A stretch of 9,965 nt of DNA from the NCBI GenBank assembly GCA_947173915.1, contig CAMWGZ010000034.1, positions 1-9,965 on the forward strand, written 5' to 3'. The stretch comes from an uncultured Alistipes sp. (GTDB taxonomy: Bacteria > Bacteroidota > Bacteroidia > Bacteroidales > Rikenellaceae). The translations under genes were made by a program, and so were the position numbers. The notes under the pieces are model-generated. The model had not been told where the DNA came from. It searched no databases and saw nothing but the letters and a program-made list of their open reading frames with translations. Of the stretch, positions 1 to 7,800 are shown piece by piece (position 1 is the first letter of the stretch; every line of letters starts with the position of its first letter).

Positions 1-670
1 GGCCGAGGAGATCGCCTCCGAGCGCTTCTCGTCGGGCGGAACCGAGCTGGAGTTCATCCCTTCGGGCGGCGACGGAGTGCAGCAGCGGCTCGTCGAGGAG
101 CCGGCGGCCCGCTTCTCCGACGTGGTGTCGCTGGGCAACGGATATGCCTCGGCCCTTTACGGAGGACGCTGGGTGGCGGTCGATCTGCGCCGGGCGCGCG
201 AGCGGGTGCTGTTCGACAGCTACCGGCTGCTGCTGGTAAACGGATCGTCGGTGGGGCAGCAGCTGCTCTTTCCCCAGCGGCTCGAACTCTCGCCCGAGGA
301 GTATGCCCTGCTTGAGGAGCACGAGGTGGAGTTCGCGGCGCTCGGATTCGATATGGCGCTGTGTGGCGGCGGTGCGGTGGAGTTGCGCGGCATCCCTGCC
401 GATATCGGGCAGGACGCGGTCGAGGAGTCGCTTTACGAGCTGCTCCAGACTTTCCGCACCCCGGTTGCGGTGCAGGAGATGCGTCGCGACAGGATCGCCG
501 GGGCGATGGCCCGCAGCGGCGCGCGCAGCATGTCGCGCAAACTCTCCTCGGCCGAGGCGGCCCTGCTGCTCGACCAGCTCGGCGAGGGCGGCAACGTGAG
601 CTTTACCCCCTCGGGCAAGGCGATCATGGCCGAAATTACGGCGGACGAGATTCGGGCCAAGCTGGGTTGA
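1..670 (+). CDS. mutL: DNA mismatch repair protein MutL, C-terminal part (5' end outside window)
   Basis: The frame is open from base 2 to the TGA at 668-670, so this is the 3' end of a longer gene; the GTG at 77 is internal, not a start. The roughly 220 residues match the MutL C-terminal dimerisation domain: a strand region ending in the DQHA-like block (182-205, here DLRRARER followed by VLFDSY), then LLFPQRLELSPEE, a GFD...GGG..ELRGIPADI segment, and a terminal TPSGKA block (605-622) where endonuclease-type MutL proteins have a CPHGRP-like motif. MutL links MutS mismatch recognition to downstream strand processing; in MutH-lacking bacteria its C-terminal domain usually carries a nicking nuclease. 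Here both metal-binding blocks are strongly degenerate, so nuclease activity is doubtful. A rhomboid gene follows after 56 bp on the same strand. Family assignment is confident; loss of nuclease is inference. Confidence 0.9.
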   Translation, partial: AEEIASERFSSGGTELEFIPSGGDGVQQRLVEEPAARFSDVVSLGNGYASALYGGRWVAVDLRRARERVLFDSYRLLLVNGSSVGQQLLFPQRLELSPEEYALLEEHEVEFAALGFDMALCGGGAVELRGIPADIGQDAVEESLYELLQTFRTPVAVQEMRRDRIAGAMARSGARSMSRKLSSAEAALLLDQLGEGGNVSFTPSGKAIMAEITADEIRAKLG

Positions 671-726
671 GCCGACGCTGCTTCCCGGACGGACCGCCGA
701 TATTGTACGGAAACAAACAATTCGTT

Positions 727-1362
727 ATGAACAACAGATATTTATCTTCGACTCCCCCTGTGGTGCTCAACCTCATCATCATCAATGCGCTGATGCTGCT
801 GGTAACGGAGCTGCTGCCTTTCGGGAACGGAATCATGGGGAAGCTGGCCCTCTTCAATCCCGCCAGCCCGCTGTTCCATTCGTATCAGGTGGTAACCTAC
901 ATGTTTCTGCACGGAAACTTCTCCCATCTGTTTTTCAACATGTTCGCACTCTGGATGTTCGGGCGTTCGCTCGAATACGAGCTGGGTTCGAAGCGCTTCC
1001 TGACCTATTACATGGTCTGCGGCGTGGGTGCCGGCCTGTTGCAGCTGCTGGTGGGGTGGCTGGAGTGGCGCTACGGCGGCGGCATGGCGGCGCTGGTAAC
1101 GCCGACGGTCGGTGCTTCGGGCGCGGTGTTCGGCCTGCTGCTCGCTTTCGGGGTGCTGCATCCCAATGCGGTCATCATGCTGATGATTCCTCCCATTCCG
1201 ATGAAGGCCAAGTGGTTCGTTGTCGTTTACGGCGTGATCGAACTCTTCTTCGGCGTTTCGGGCCGGATGGACGGAGTGGCCCATTTCGCCCACCTGGGCG
1301 GCATGCTGTGGGGATTCCTGCTGCTTTATTATTGGAAAAAGCGGGGGGCGATCCGATACTGA
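727..1362 (+). CDS. Rhomboid family intramembrane serine protease
   Basis: This 211-residue polytopic protein of the inner membrane is predicted to cleave transmembrane substrates within the bilayer. The hallmarks are all visible: HGNFSHLFFNM (His62, His67, Asn71, the oxyanion-hole/L1-proximal histidine-asparagine set), the nucleophile motif GASG with Ser131, and the catalytic histidine in AHLGG (His189). Hydrophobic stretches near residues 12-31, 64-78, 92-110, 131-153, 163-177 and 190-202 fit the six-helix bacterial core, with no extra cytosolic domain. The ATG at 727 is chosen because it directly precedes the conserved N-terminal hydrophobic segment; the frame stays open far upstream but there it overlaps mutL. 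It probably shares a transcript with mutL (56-bp gap) and is tightly coupled to the EEP gene (stop TGA 1360-1362, next ATG 1364). The substrate is unknown. Confidence 0.92.
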   Translation: MNNRYLSSTPPVVLNLIIINALMLLVTELLPFGNGIMGKLALFNPASPLFHSYQVVTYMFLHGNFSHLFFNMFALWMFGRSLEYELGSKRFLTYYMVCGVGAGLLQLLVGWLEWRYGGGMAALVTPTVGASGAVFGLLLAFGVLHPNAVIMLMIPPIPMKAKWFVVVYGVIELFFGVSGRMDGVAHFAHLGGMLWGFLLLYYWKKRGAIRY

Positions 1363-1363
1363 T

Positions 1364-2533
1364 ATGGGCGATACTTATTATTACGGAGGCGACAGCGGCC
1401 GCAGACCCCGGCGGCGTTCGCTCGTCGGGCGTGCGGCCGACGGCGTGATGGTCGTCATAACGGTTGTGGCGGCCGTTGCGCTGGCGCTGACGCTGGCCGC
1501 GCCGCTGGTTCCGCCCGGACGGGTGTGGATCTTTCCCGTGCTGGGGCTGATCGCCCCGGCCGTCTATGTCGGGACGCTGCTGCTGGCCCTCTACTGGATC
1601 GTGCGCTGGCGCTGGGTGCGGGTATTGCCGCTGCTGCTGTTGCTGGCGCTGGGGCTGTGCCGGGTCTCCCTCTTTCTGAAGCCCGACCTGCGCCGCCATT
1701 ACGGCGACGAGTCCAAACGCGGGCGGGGCGAGATCGTGCTGATGACTTACAACGTGCGCAGCTTCTACGGCGACCGGGGGGAGGCGACTACCGACAGCGT
1801 GGCGAGCCTGATCCGCCGGGTGGCTCCCGATGTGGTCTGCATGCAGGAGTTCAACAAGACGGCCGAGGGGCTGGCGCGTTTCGACTCGCTGCTTCCGGGC
1901 TATTTCCGTACGGTGTACGCTCCGTCGGTCGCGGCGGGGAACAGAAATCCCGTGTACCGGCAGGTCATCTATTCGAAGTTCCGCATCCTCGGAAAGTCCC
2001 ACTCGATTCTGGAGCCGAAGTCGGAGAACGGACGTTCGATCTGGGCCGATGTCGTGGCGGGCGACGATACGATCCGCATCTTCAACAACCACCTCCACTC
2101 GACCTCCATTACCGCGAGCGACGACCGGTTCCTGTCGCAGCGTCGGTTCCTGACCGATACGGCAAGCGGCAAGCGGATTCGCAATATTTTCCGCCGGTTC
2201 CGCGACAACTGCGAGATCCGGGCCACGGAGGCCGATACCATCGCCCGGGTCATTGCGGCCACCGGAGGGCGGAAGATCGTCTGCGGCGACTTCAACGACA
2301 CCCCCATGTCGTACGTCTATCGCAGAATGGCATGCGGACTCGATGATGCCTTCCGGGAGTGCGGATCGGGCTATTCGCACACGTTCCGGGGTTTCCTCGA
2401 TGCGTTGCGCATCGACTACGTGCTCTTTTCTCAGGATTTGGAGTGCGTTTCCTATAAGGTGCTGGAGGATGCGGAGTATTCCGACCACTATCCTGTGGTG
2501 GTCCGGCTGCGTCCGCGCCGCAGCGTGAAATGA
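1364..2533 (+). CDS. Membrane-anchored endonuclease/exonuclease/phosphatase (EEP) family protein
   Basis: The protein has 389 residues. The N-terminal 110 hold an Arg-rich cytosolic start and about three transmembrane helices (near 28-48, 54-80, 86-104), followed by a catalytic domain of the DNase I/exonuclease III/sphingomyelinase type. EEP motifs appear in order: MTYNVRSF (Asn130), QEF (Glu162, metal ligand), NNHLHS (His243/His245), CGDFND (Asp309, Asn311), RIDYV (Asp351) and SDHYPV (Asp374-His375, catalytic pair). All key residues are present, so it should be an active metal-dependent phosphoesterase, acting on nucleic acid, phospholipid or another phosphate ester; the sequence does not decide which. 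With three helices the catalytic domain would lie outside the cytoplasm if the N-terminus is inside, which favours an envelope substrate (inference). Its start lies one base after the rhomboid stop, indicating translational coupling. Confidence 0.88.
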   Translation: MGDTYYYGGDSGRRPRRRSLVGRAADGVMVVITVVAAVALALTLAAPLVPPGRVWIFPVLGLIAPAVYVGTLLLALYWIVRWRWVRVLPLLLLLALGLCRVSLFLKPDLRRHYGDESKRGRGEIVLMTYNVRSFYGDRGEATTDSVASLIRRVAPDVVCMQEFNKTAEGLARFDSLLPGYFRTVYAPSVAAGNRNPVYRQVIYSKFRILGKSHSILEPKSENGRSIWADVVAGDDTIRIFNNHLHSTSITASDDRFLSQRRFLTDTASGKRIRNIFRRFRDNCEIRATEADTIARVIAATGGRKIVCGDFNDTPMSYVYRRMACGLDDAFRECGSGYSHTFRGFLDALRIDYVLFSQDLECVSYKVLEDAEYSDHYPVVVRLRPRRSVK

Positions 2534-2606
2534 GGCGCGGAAGTCCCCTCCCTCCGGGGCCGGGCGGCAGACAGGGCAGGTTCAACGTAAAAACATATTT
2601 GGAATT

Positions 2607-3056
2607 ATGATTCTCGATTCTTTGAAAAACGGAGCCAGCTACTACGCGATCGCTCCCCGTTTGCAGCGTGCTTTCGAATATATCGCCCGGACCGATCTGG
2701 CGGCGCTGGAGCCGGGGCGGCATGCGATCGACGGCGATGAAATCTTCGTCAATATCATGGAGTGCGACCTCAAAAACCCGGAGGATGCTCCGCTGGAGGT
2801 GCACGACAAGTACATCGACATCCAGATCCTGCTCGCGGGCGAGGCCGAGACGATGGGGTGGGGCGAACGCCGGGCGTGCCGGCAGCCGCGCGGGGAGTTC
2901 GATGCCGAACGGGACATTCTCTTTTACGAAGACCGGCCGCAGACCTTCTTCGAGGTCGTGCCGGGACAGTTCGTGATCTTTTTGCCGGAGGATGCCCATG
3001 CGCCGATGATCGGCCGGGGCCGCATCAAGAAGGCGATCGTTAAGGTGTTGCGGTAG
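2607..3056 (+). CDS. YhcH/YjgK/YiaL family (DUF386) cupin-like protein
   Basis: At 149 residues this has the usual length of the YhcH/YjgK/YiaL family, which includes E. coli TabA, YiaL and EbgC. These are small single-domain beta-sandwich proteins, often linked to sugar or sialic acid catabolism and to biofilm control. Family signatures seen here are GRHAIDGDEIFVNI (38-50), LEVHDKYIDIQILLAGEAE (63-81) with the metal-binding Glu64 and His66, and FVIFLPEDAHAP (122-133) with His131. No signal peptide is visible, so it is cytosolic. The exact reaction is not known for most members; a role in handling the anomeric or phosphate form of a sugar is an inference from relatives. It follows the EEP gene by 73 bp and is the last gene before a strong convergent terminator. 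It may be the tail of the mutL operon or have its own weak promoter. Confidence 0.9.
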   Translation: MILDSLKNGASYYAIAPRLQRAFEYIARTDLAALEPGRHAIDGDEIFVNIMECDLKNPEDAPLEVHDKYIDIQILLAGEAETMGWGERRACRQPRGEFDAERDILFYEDRPQTFFEVVPGQFVIFLPEDAHAPMIGRGRIKKAIVKVLR

Positions 3057-3075
3057 CCCTCCGGCCCGTCGTGGC

Positions 3076-3090
3076 GGGGCTTGCGCCCCG
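3076..3090. other. Short GC-rich hairpin downstream of the cupin gene
   Basis: GGGGC-TTGC-GCCCC (about 3076-3089, extendable by one C/G pair) forms a 5-6 bp stem with a tetraloop. It lies 20 bp after the cupin stop codon, but no T-run follows, so it is not a terminator by itself. It could protect the 3' end of the mRNA. Low weight. Confidence 0.3.
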
Positions 3091-3149
3091 GATGCTTCTG
3101 CGTTTGGCAGGGCCGTGCGGCGTGCATGTTGCGCGCGGGGCTGCCTGTG

Positions 3150-3195
3150 AAAAGAGAGCTTCCCGCGAGATTTCTCTCGCGGGAAGCTCTCTTTT
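3150..3195. terminator. Bidirectional rho-independent terminator between convergent genes
   Basis: A perfect 21-bp inverted repeat (3150-3170 and 3175-3195) surrounds the 4-base loop TTTC. Each arm begins or ends with an A/T run (AAAA left, TTTTT right at 3192-3196), so both transcripts end in a U-tract. It serves the cupin gene on the + strand (stop 94 bp upstream) and the flavodiiron gene on the - strand (stop codon 17 bp away). Confidence 0.93.
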
Positions 3196-3212
3196 TGCTC
3201 GGGCGCAACCTT

Positions 3213-4406
3213 TTACTGCCGGATCTTCTCGGCAACGGCTTCCGCCAGCGCCGCGCAGAGCTTGCCGGCCGTGCAGTGGGCGTAGCCCTGCTTCATCTCG
3301 GCCGATTCGCAGAGCGGCTCCCACTGCATCTTCTGGGCGAAGTCGTTCAGATGGCGCACCGCCGTGCCGGCCCACGTGAAGGAGCCGAAGGCGGCGAACT
3401 TGCGCTTGGGGATGCCGCGCGCGGCCAGTTTTTGCAGCAGCGCCTCCACCTCGGGGAAGAGGTCGCCGTTGTAGGTGGGCGATCCGACGATCAGCGTGTC
3501 GTATTTGAAGACATCGCGCAGGACCGTCGAAATGTCGGCGTACGAAAGGTCGTGCACCACGATGCGGCGGATGCCCGAGGCGGCCAGCTCGCGGGCGATC
3601 TTCTCGGCCATGCGGGCCGTGTTGCCGTACATCGAGCCGTAGGCGATCACCACGCCCGGTTCGCCCTCGTAGCGGCTCATGCGGTCGTAAATGTCGATCA
3701 CGCGGCCGATCTCCTCCTGCCAGACGGGTCCGTGCGTCGAACAGATGGTCCGGATGGGCAGGGCCGCGAGTTTCTTGAGCGCTTTCTGGACCGGCGCGCC
3801 GTATTTGCCGACGATGCAGGCGTAGTAGCGGCGCATCTCGTCCCAGTAGTGGTCGAGCGTGAGCTGGCTGTCGAGGATGCCGCCGTTGAGCGCCCCGAAG
3901 GTGCCGAAGGCATCGGCCGAGAAGAGCAGCTCGTGCTCGGCGCAGTAGGTAACCATCACTTCGGGCCAGTGGACCATCGGGGCCAGGTAGAACGAGAGGG
4001 TCTTGCCGCCCAGCGGGAGCTGCTCGCCCTCCTTGACCTCGACCGTCCCTTCGTGGATGCCGTAGTAGCCGTCGAGCATCTGGAGGGTCTTGGCATTGCC
4101 GACGATGCGCATGTCGGGATAAATTTGCCGCAAGGTGCGTATCGCCGAGGAGTGGTCCGGCTCCATGTGATTGACGATCAGGTAGTCGATCGGACGGTCC
4201 GCGAGGATCTCGCGGATGTTCTCGACGAACTCTTCGCCGAACGAAGCCTCGACCGTGTCGATCAGCGCAGTCTTCTCGGTGCCGAGCACCAGGTAGGAGT
4301 TGTAGGATACGCCGTAGGGGAGCGACCACAGCGCCTCGAATCGGGTCGTGGTGCGGTCGTTCACGCCCACGTAGTGGATTCCGGGTACTATTTCAGTGAA
4401 TGCCAT
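3213..4406 (-). CDS. A-type flavoprotein / flavodiiron protein (O2 or NO reductase)
   Basis: The protein has 397 residues from the ATG at 4404-4406. An in-frame ATG further upstream (4437-4439) overlaps the predicted -7 promoter box, and the conserved family start (...EIVPGIHYVGVNDR) fits the later ATG. The N-terminal metallo-beta-lactamase-like domain (about 1-245) keeps every diiron ligand: HMEPDH (His80, Glu82, Asp84, His85), His146, Asp165 and His225. The C-terminal flavodoxin domain (about 252-397) has an FMN phosphate loop GSMYGNT (257-263) and SPTYNG (309-314). Such proteins reduce O2 to water and/or NO to N2O in the cytosol of anaerobes, taking electrons from rubredoxin. No rubredoxin or flavin reductase domain is fused, so the donor must be encoded elsewhere. 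It is probably monocistronic: own promoter upstream, terminator 17 bp downstream. O2 versus NO preference cannot be read from the sequence. Confidence 0.95.
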   Translation of the reverse strand: MAFTEIVPGIHYVGVNDRTTTRFEALWSLPYGVSYNSYLVLGTEKTALIDTVEASFGEEFVENIREILADRPIDYLIVNHMEPDHSSAIRTLRQIYPDMRIVGNAKTLQMLDGYYGIHEGTVEVKEGEQLPLGGKTLSFYLAPMVHWPEVMVTYCAEHELLFSADAFGTFGALNGGILDSQLTLDHYWDEMRRYYACIVGKYGAPVQKALKKLAALPIRTICSTHGPVWQEEIGRVIDIYDRMSRYEGEPGVVIAYGSMYGNTARMAEKIARELAASGIRRIVVHDLSYADISTVLRDVFKYDTLIVGSPTYNGDLFPEVEALLQKLAARGIPKRKFAAFGSFTWAGTAVRHLNDFAQKMQWEPLCESAEMKQGYAHCTAGKLCAALAEAVAEKIRQ

Positions 4407-4433
4407 AATAACTGTATTTTGTTTTTCTTCAAA

Positions 4434-4521
4434 GGCCAAAGATACGAATAAGCGAGGGCAAAAGCAAGCTCGCTTGCATTTTGCCGGGCGGGAGTATCTA
4501 AGGCGAAGCCAAAGATACGAA
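4434..4521. repeat. Imperfect palindromic element with a 14-bp direct repeat at its edge
   Basis: The outer arms CCAAAGATAC (4436-4445) and GTATCTAAGG (4494-4503) are inverted, with two mismatches. An inner inverted repeat pairs GGCAAAAGCAAGC (4457-4469) with GCTTGC-A-TTTTGCC (4472-4485) across a 2-base loop, with one bulged A. The 14-mer GCCAAAGATACGAA occurs at 4435-4448 and again at 4508-4521. The left arm and the extra copy each carry TATCTTTG on the - strand; the right arm carries the decayed TATCTAAG on the + strand. From memory, similar palindromes recur between genes in Bacteroidales genomes, but that needs a search. Confidence 0.75.
4437..4467 (-). promoter_or_regulatory. Predicted promoter of the flavodiiron gene
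   Basis: On the - strand TATCTTTG (4444-4437) is an exact match to the Bacteroidetes -7 consensus TAnnTTTG. A -33-like TTG lies at 4467-4465, 20 bases upstream. The start codon is about 30 bases downstream of the -7 box and the leader is A/T-rich. Both elements lie inside the palindrome at 4436-4503. Confidence 0.7.
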
Positions 4522-4541
4522 AAAACGGTTTGCGAGGTTTA

Positions 4542-4555
4542 CTTATATATATAAG
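4542..4555. promoter_or_regulatory. 14-bp perfect AT palindrome (possible operator)
   Basis: CTTATATATATAAG is a perfect palindrome in the divergent region between the flavodiiron and susC genes. It could bind a dimeric regulator, but AT-rich palindromes of this length also arise by chance. No function is assigned. Confidence 0.3.
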
Positions 4556-4631
4556 GTCATCCGTCCGCGGCGGATTTTCTGCCGGCAGGTGCGGTCGGGG
4601 CGTTTTGCCGGTCGTTCGTGCGGATGCGAAT

Positions 4632-4660
4632 GATTCCGAACAGGTTGTTCGATTAGAATC
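4632..4660. other. Interrupted inverted repeat upstream of the susC promoter
   Basis: GATTC-CGAAC (4632-4641) pairs with GTTCG (4647-4651) and GAATC (4656-4660), leaving a 5-base loop and a 4-base bulge. TTTT follows at 4661-4664. It lies about 70 bp upstream of the susC -33 element. It could be a regulator site or a weak terminator blocking read-through into susCD; the sequence does not decide. Confidence 0.35.
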
Positions 4661-4729
4661 TTTTCTTCGTAACATTCGGGAACGGAAGAGGATGAAAAGA
4701 ATTTTTCGTGAAAATTATAACGGCAATAA

Positions 4730-4761
4730 TTTGCCCGTATGGAAAAGTATCAATATATTTG
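4730..4761 (+). promoter_or_regulatory. Strong Bacteroidetes-type promoter of the susCD operon
   Basis: TTTG (4730-4733) is followed after exactly 20 bases by TATATTTG (4754-4761). This is a full match to the -33 TTTG / -7 TAnnTTTG consensus of the primary sigma factor in Bacteroidetes. Transcription should start near 4768, giving an AT-rich leader of roughly 35 bases without a Shine-Dalgarno sequence. The promoter overlaps the longer in-frame extension that begins at 4708, so the susC start must be the ATG at 4804. Confidence 0.85.
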
Positions 4762-4803
4762 CTCAAAACTTTTTATTTCAAACTCAATTATTTATTAACG
4801 CTT

Positions 4804-7800
4804 ATGATTAGAAAAATTGTACTATCGTTAATTACCATGCTGAGTTTCTGCTCGTTGGCGCTTGCGCAAAACAAGCAGATAACCGGTACGGTTACCGACG
4901 AGCAGGGCGAGCCTCTCCTCGGTGTGACGGTCGTCGTGGAGGGTACCTCCTCCGGTACGACAACCGATCTGGACGGTCAGTTCTCGCTGGTGGCTCCTGC
5001 GAACGCTACCCTCTCGATCTCGTTCCTGGGTTACGAGACGCAGAAGGTCAATGTAGCGGGCAAGACCAATATCAACGTGACGCTGCGTGAGGAATCGACT
5101 GCCATCGAGGAGGTCGTTGTCATGGGTTACGGCTCGGGCAAGAAGATCGGTTCGGTAATCGGCTCCGTCGATCGCGTGAAGTCCGAGAAACTCGAGAACC
5201 GCCCCAGCAACAACGTGGTCGATGCGCTCCAGGGCCAGGTGGCCGGTATGTCGGTCATGACGGGCAACGGCGAGTTGAACACCACTTCGAGCGTGCGTAT
5301 CCACGGTCTGGGTTCGATGAACGCCTCCGCGTCGCCGCTGGTGCTGTTGGACGGTGCCCCGATTCTCTTCTCGACCCTGATGGCCATGAACCAGAACGAT
5401 ATCGCCTCGATCAGCGTCCTCAAGGATGCGTCGGCGACCTCGATCTACGGTGCGCGTGCCGCCAACGGCGTTATCTTCGTGACCACCAAGAACGGTCGCC
5501 GCGGTTCGGAGACCGTCGATGTGACGCTGCGTGCGCAGTACTCCCTCTCCAGCCCCGTATCGCCCCGTCTGGAGGCAATGGGTACCGATGAGTATCTGGA
5601 TTACGTCGCCCGTGCTTATATCGGTATGATGAACGCCAACGGTGCAACGAATCTCGACTATACCAACGACGCTACCGTCAAGATTTACCGCAACCGCTGG
5701 ATGCGCGACCACAACCTGGTGGAGGGTAAGATGGCCGATACGAACTGGTGGAAGGAGCTGCTCAACCACAACGCTCCGATGTACCAGATCGACCTCTCGG
5801 TTTCGGGCGGTTCGGACAAGACCTCTTACTATTTCTCGGGTAACTACTCCGATCAGGACGGTATCCTTCCCGGTTCGGAGCTTACGCGTTATACGCTCCG
5901 TGCCAATATCGATACCAAGGCCAACAACTGGCTGCGCATGGGTATGAGCCTCGGTCTGGGTTATCAGCAGAACTCGGTTGCCGATACCAACTCTTCGACC
6001 GGCAAGCTGTACGTGTCGAACCCCGTCCTGGCATCGCTGATCACGCCCTCCTACCAGCCGCTTTACGACGAGGAAGGCAACATGCTCAACTTCTTCAATA
6101 CGACTCAGTCGATCAACCCGCTGATGGTTCCCGACTACATGCCGCGCCGGGCGAACCGTCTGCAGATGAACGGTGCCGCATTCATCGAGCTGACGCCCGT
6201 ACGCGGTCTGACGCTGCGTTCGCAGCTGTCGGCCGATGCTTACGACAGCCGTGCCTACAGCGCAGCTTCGCCGCTGACTCCGGAGCAAACGGGCGGTGTG
6301 TTCGGTACCGGTAATGCGACCGAGTCTTTCGGACGTTTCTACGCATGGACCTGGACCAACACGGCCGAGTACAAGCATACCTGGAAAGACGTACACAACT
6401 TTACCGCGCTGCTCGGCGAGGAGACCCTCTACGACAGCACCCAGTCGTTCGGTGTGACCTCGATCGGTATTACCTCGACCAAGTGGCTCAACCTGCCGCT
6501 GGGTACCGACACCAGCGGTCTGCCCTCCTACAGCTCTTCGAAGTCGGCTTTCAACTCGGTGTTCGGCCGTCTGGAGTACGACTACGACAACCGCTACTTC
6601 GTCAATGTCGTGCTGCGTAACGATGCCAGCTCGCGTTTCGGCGAGAAGAACCGCAATGCGCTGTTCTGGTCAGCCGGTGCCATGTGGCGCATCAAGAGCG
6701 AGGCTTTCCTGCGTGACAACCAGACCATCAGCGACCTGAGCCTGAAGGTGTCCTACGGTACGCAGGGTAACGCCGGTATCGGCAACTACGCTCACCAGCG
6801 CTATTTGACCTACGGTACGGCTTACGGCAGCCAGACCTCCTGGATGCTCGCCTCGATCGGCAACCCCGATCTGACCTGGGAGAGCCAGTCCACGCTGAAC
6901 ATCGCCGCAAGCATTCAGCTGTGGCGCAAGCTCAGCCTCGATGTGGAGTACTATCGTCGCGATACCGACGACATGCTGATGGCCATTCCGCTGGCTCCGT
7001 CGAGCGGTTTCAGCAGCAAGCCGGGCAACGTCGGTGCGATGCGCAACTCGGGTATCGACCTTACGCTGAACTACGATATCTACGCTTCGCGCGACTGGTA
7101 TGTGAACTTCCATGCCAACTTCAACTACAACAAGAACCAGTTGCTCCGTCTGTGGGATCCGAGCCTGACCGACGTAGCGATGGGTAACGGTCTGCAGACC
7201 TACGCCAAGGGCCAGCCGTTCCCGACCTGGCAGATTCAGGAGTGGCGCGGTGTCGATGCCCAGACCGGTTTGGATACCTGGACCACTGCCGACGGCGGTG
7301 TGACCAGCAACTGGAACGAGGCTGCGCTGGTAACGCTCAACTCCTCCAACATCGCTCCTTACACGGGCGGTTTCGGTGTGACCGCTGCATGGAAGGGTCT
7401 GACGCTGACGGCCGACTTCTCGTGGGTTCACGGCAACTACCTTTACAACAATGCTCTTTACTTCGTAGCTAACCGCGATTTCGCTGCTTCCGGCTACAAC
7501 CAGTGCACCATCGCATGGGACTACTGGCAGGGCGAGGGCGACAGCGATGCCCGCTACCCGAGACTGAACTCGGAGACTTCGGTGCAGCATGACTCGCGCA
7601 ACCTGGAGCTGGCTTCGTTCCTGCGTCTGAAGAACCTGCAGCTCTCCTACGCGCTGCCCTCCCACATCATGGCCAAGACGAAGTTCATCAAGGGTCTGAA
7701 GGTTTGGGTCGGTGCCCGTAACCTCTGGACTGTGACCGGTTACAACGGTCTCGACCCTGAGGCAGCTGAGGTAGGTGTCGATGTCGATGTTTATCCGAAT

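Noticed and set aside
1175..2488. Long open frame (437 codons) on the - strand opposite the EEP gene
   Set aside because: It is Arg/His/Gln-rich with no motif, and the opposite strand has a full set of EEP active-site motifs. It is a GC-rich antisense shadow.
2594..2601. CATATTTG as a -7 promoter box for the cupin gene
   Set aside because: It has one mismatch to TAnnTTTG and no -33 TTTG at the right distance, and transcription would start almost at the start codon.
3081..4451. Long open frame on the + strand opposite the flavodiiron gene
   Set aside because: It starts before the terminator, runs through it and the whole diiron gene, and encodes a sequence without recognisable domains; antisense shadow.
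4559..4578. ATCCG...CGGAT hairpin followed by TTTT as a terminator
   Set aside because: The stem is only 5 bp with a 7-base loop, and no upstream + strand transcript is known to end here.
4388..4675. Small - strand frame (95 codons) across the palindromic element
   Set aside because: It is mostly a translation of the palindrome and overlaps the predicted flavodiiron promoter and leader; likely spurious.
4708..4803. N-terminal extension of susC from an ATG at 4708
   Set aside because: It contains the -33 and -7 elements and would precede the transcription start. The residues from 4804 form a standard signal peptide.
4530..4811. Small + strand frame (93 codons) upstream of susC
   Set aside because: It runs through the predicted susC promoter and past the susC start, with no motif and mixed composition.
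4828..6396. Long open frame (522 codons) on the - strand opposite susC
   Set aside because: It has no domain or motif, and the + strand encodes an intact SusC.
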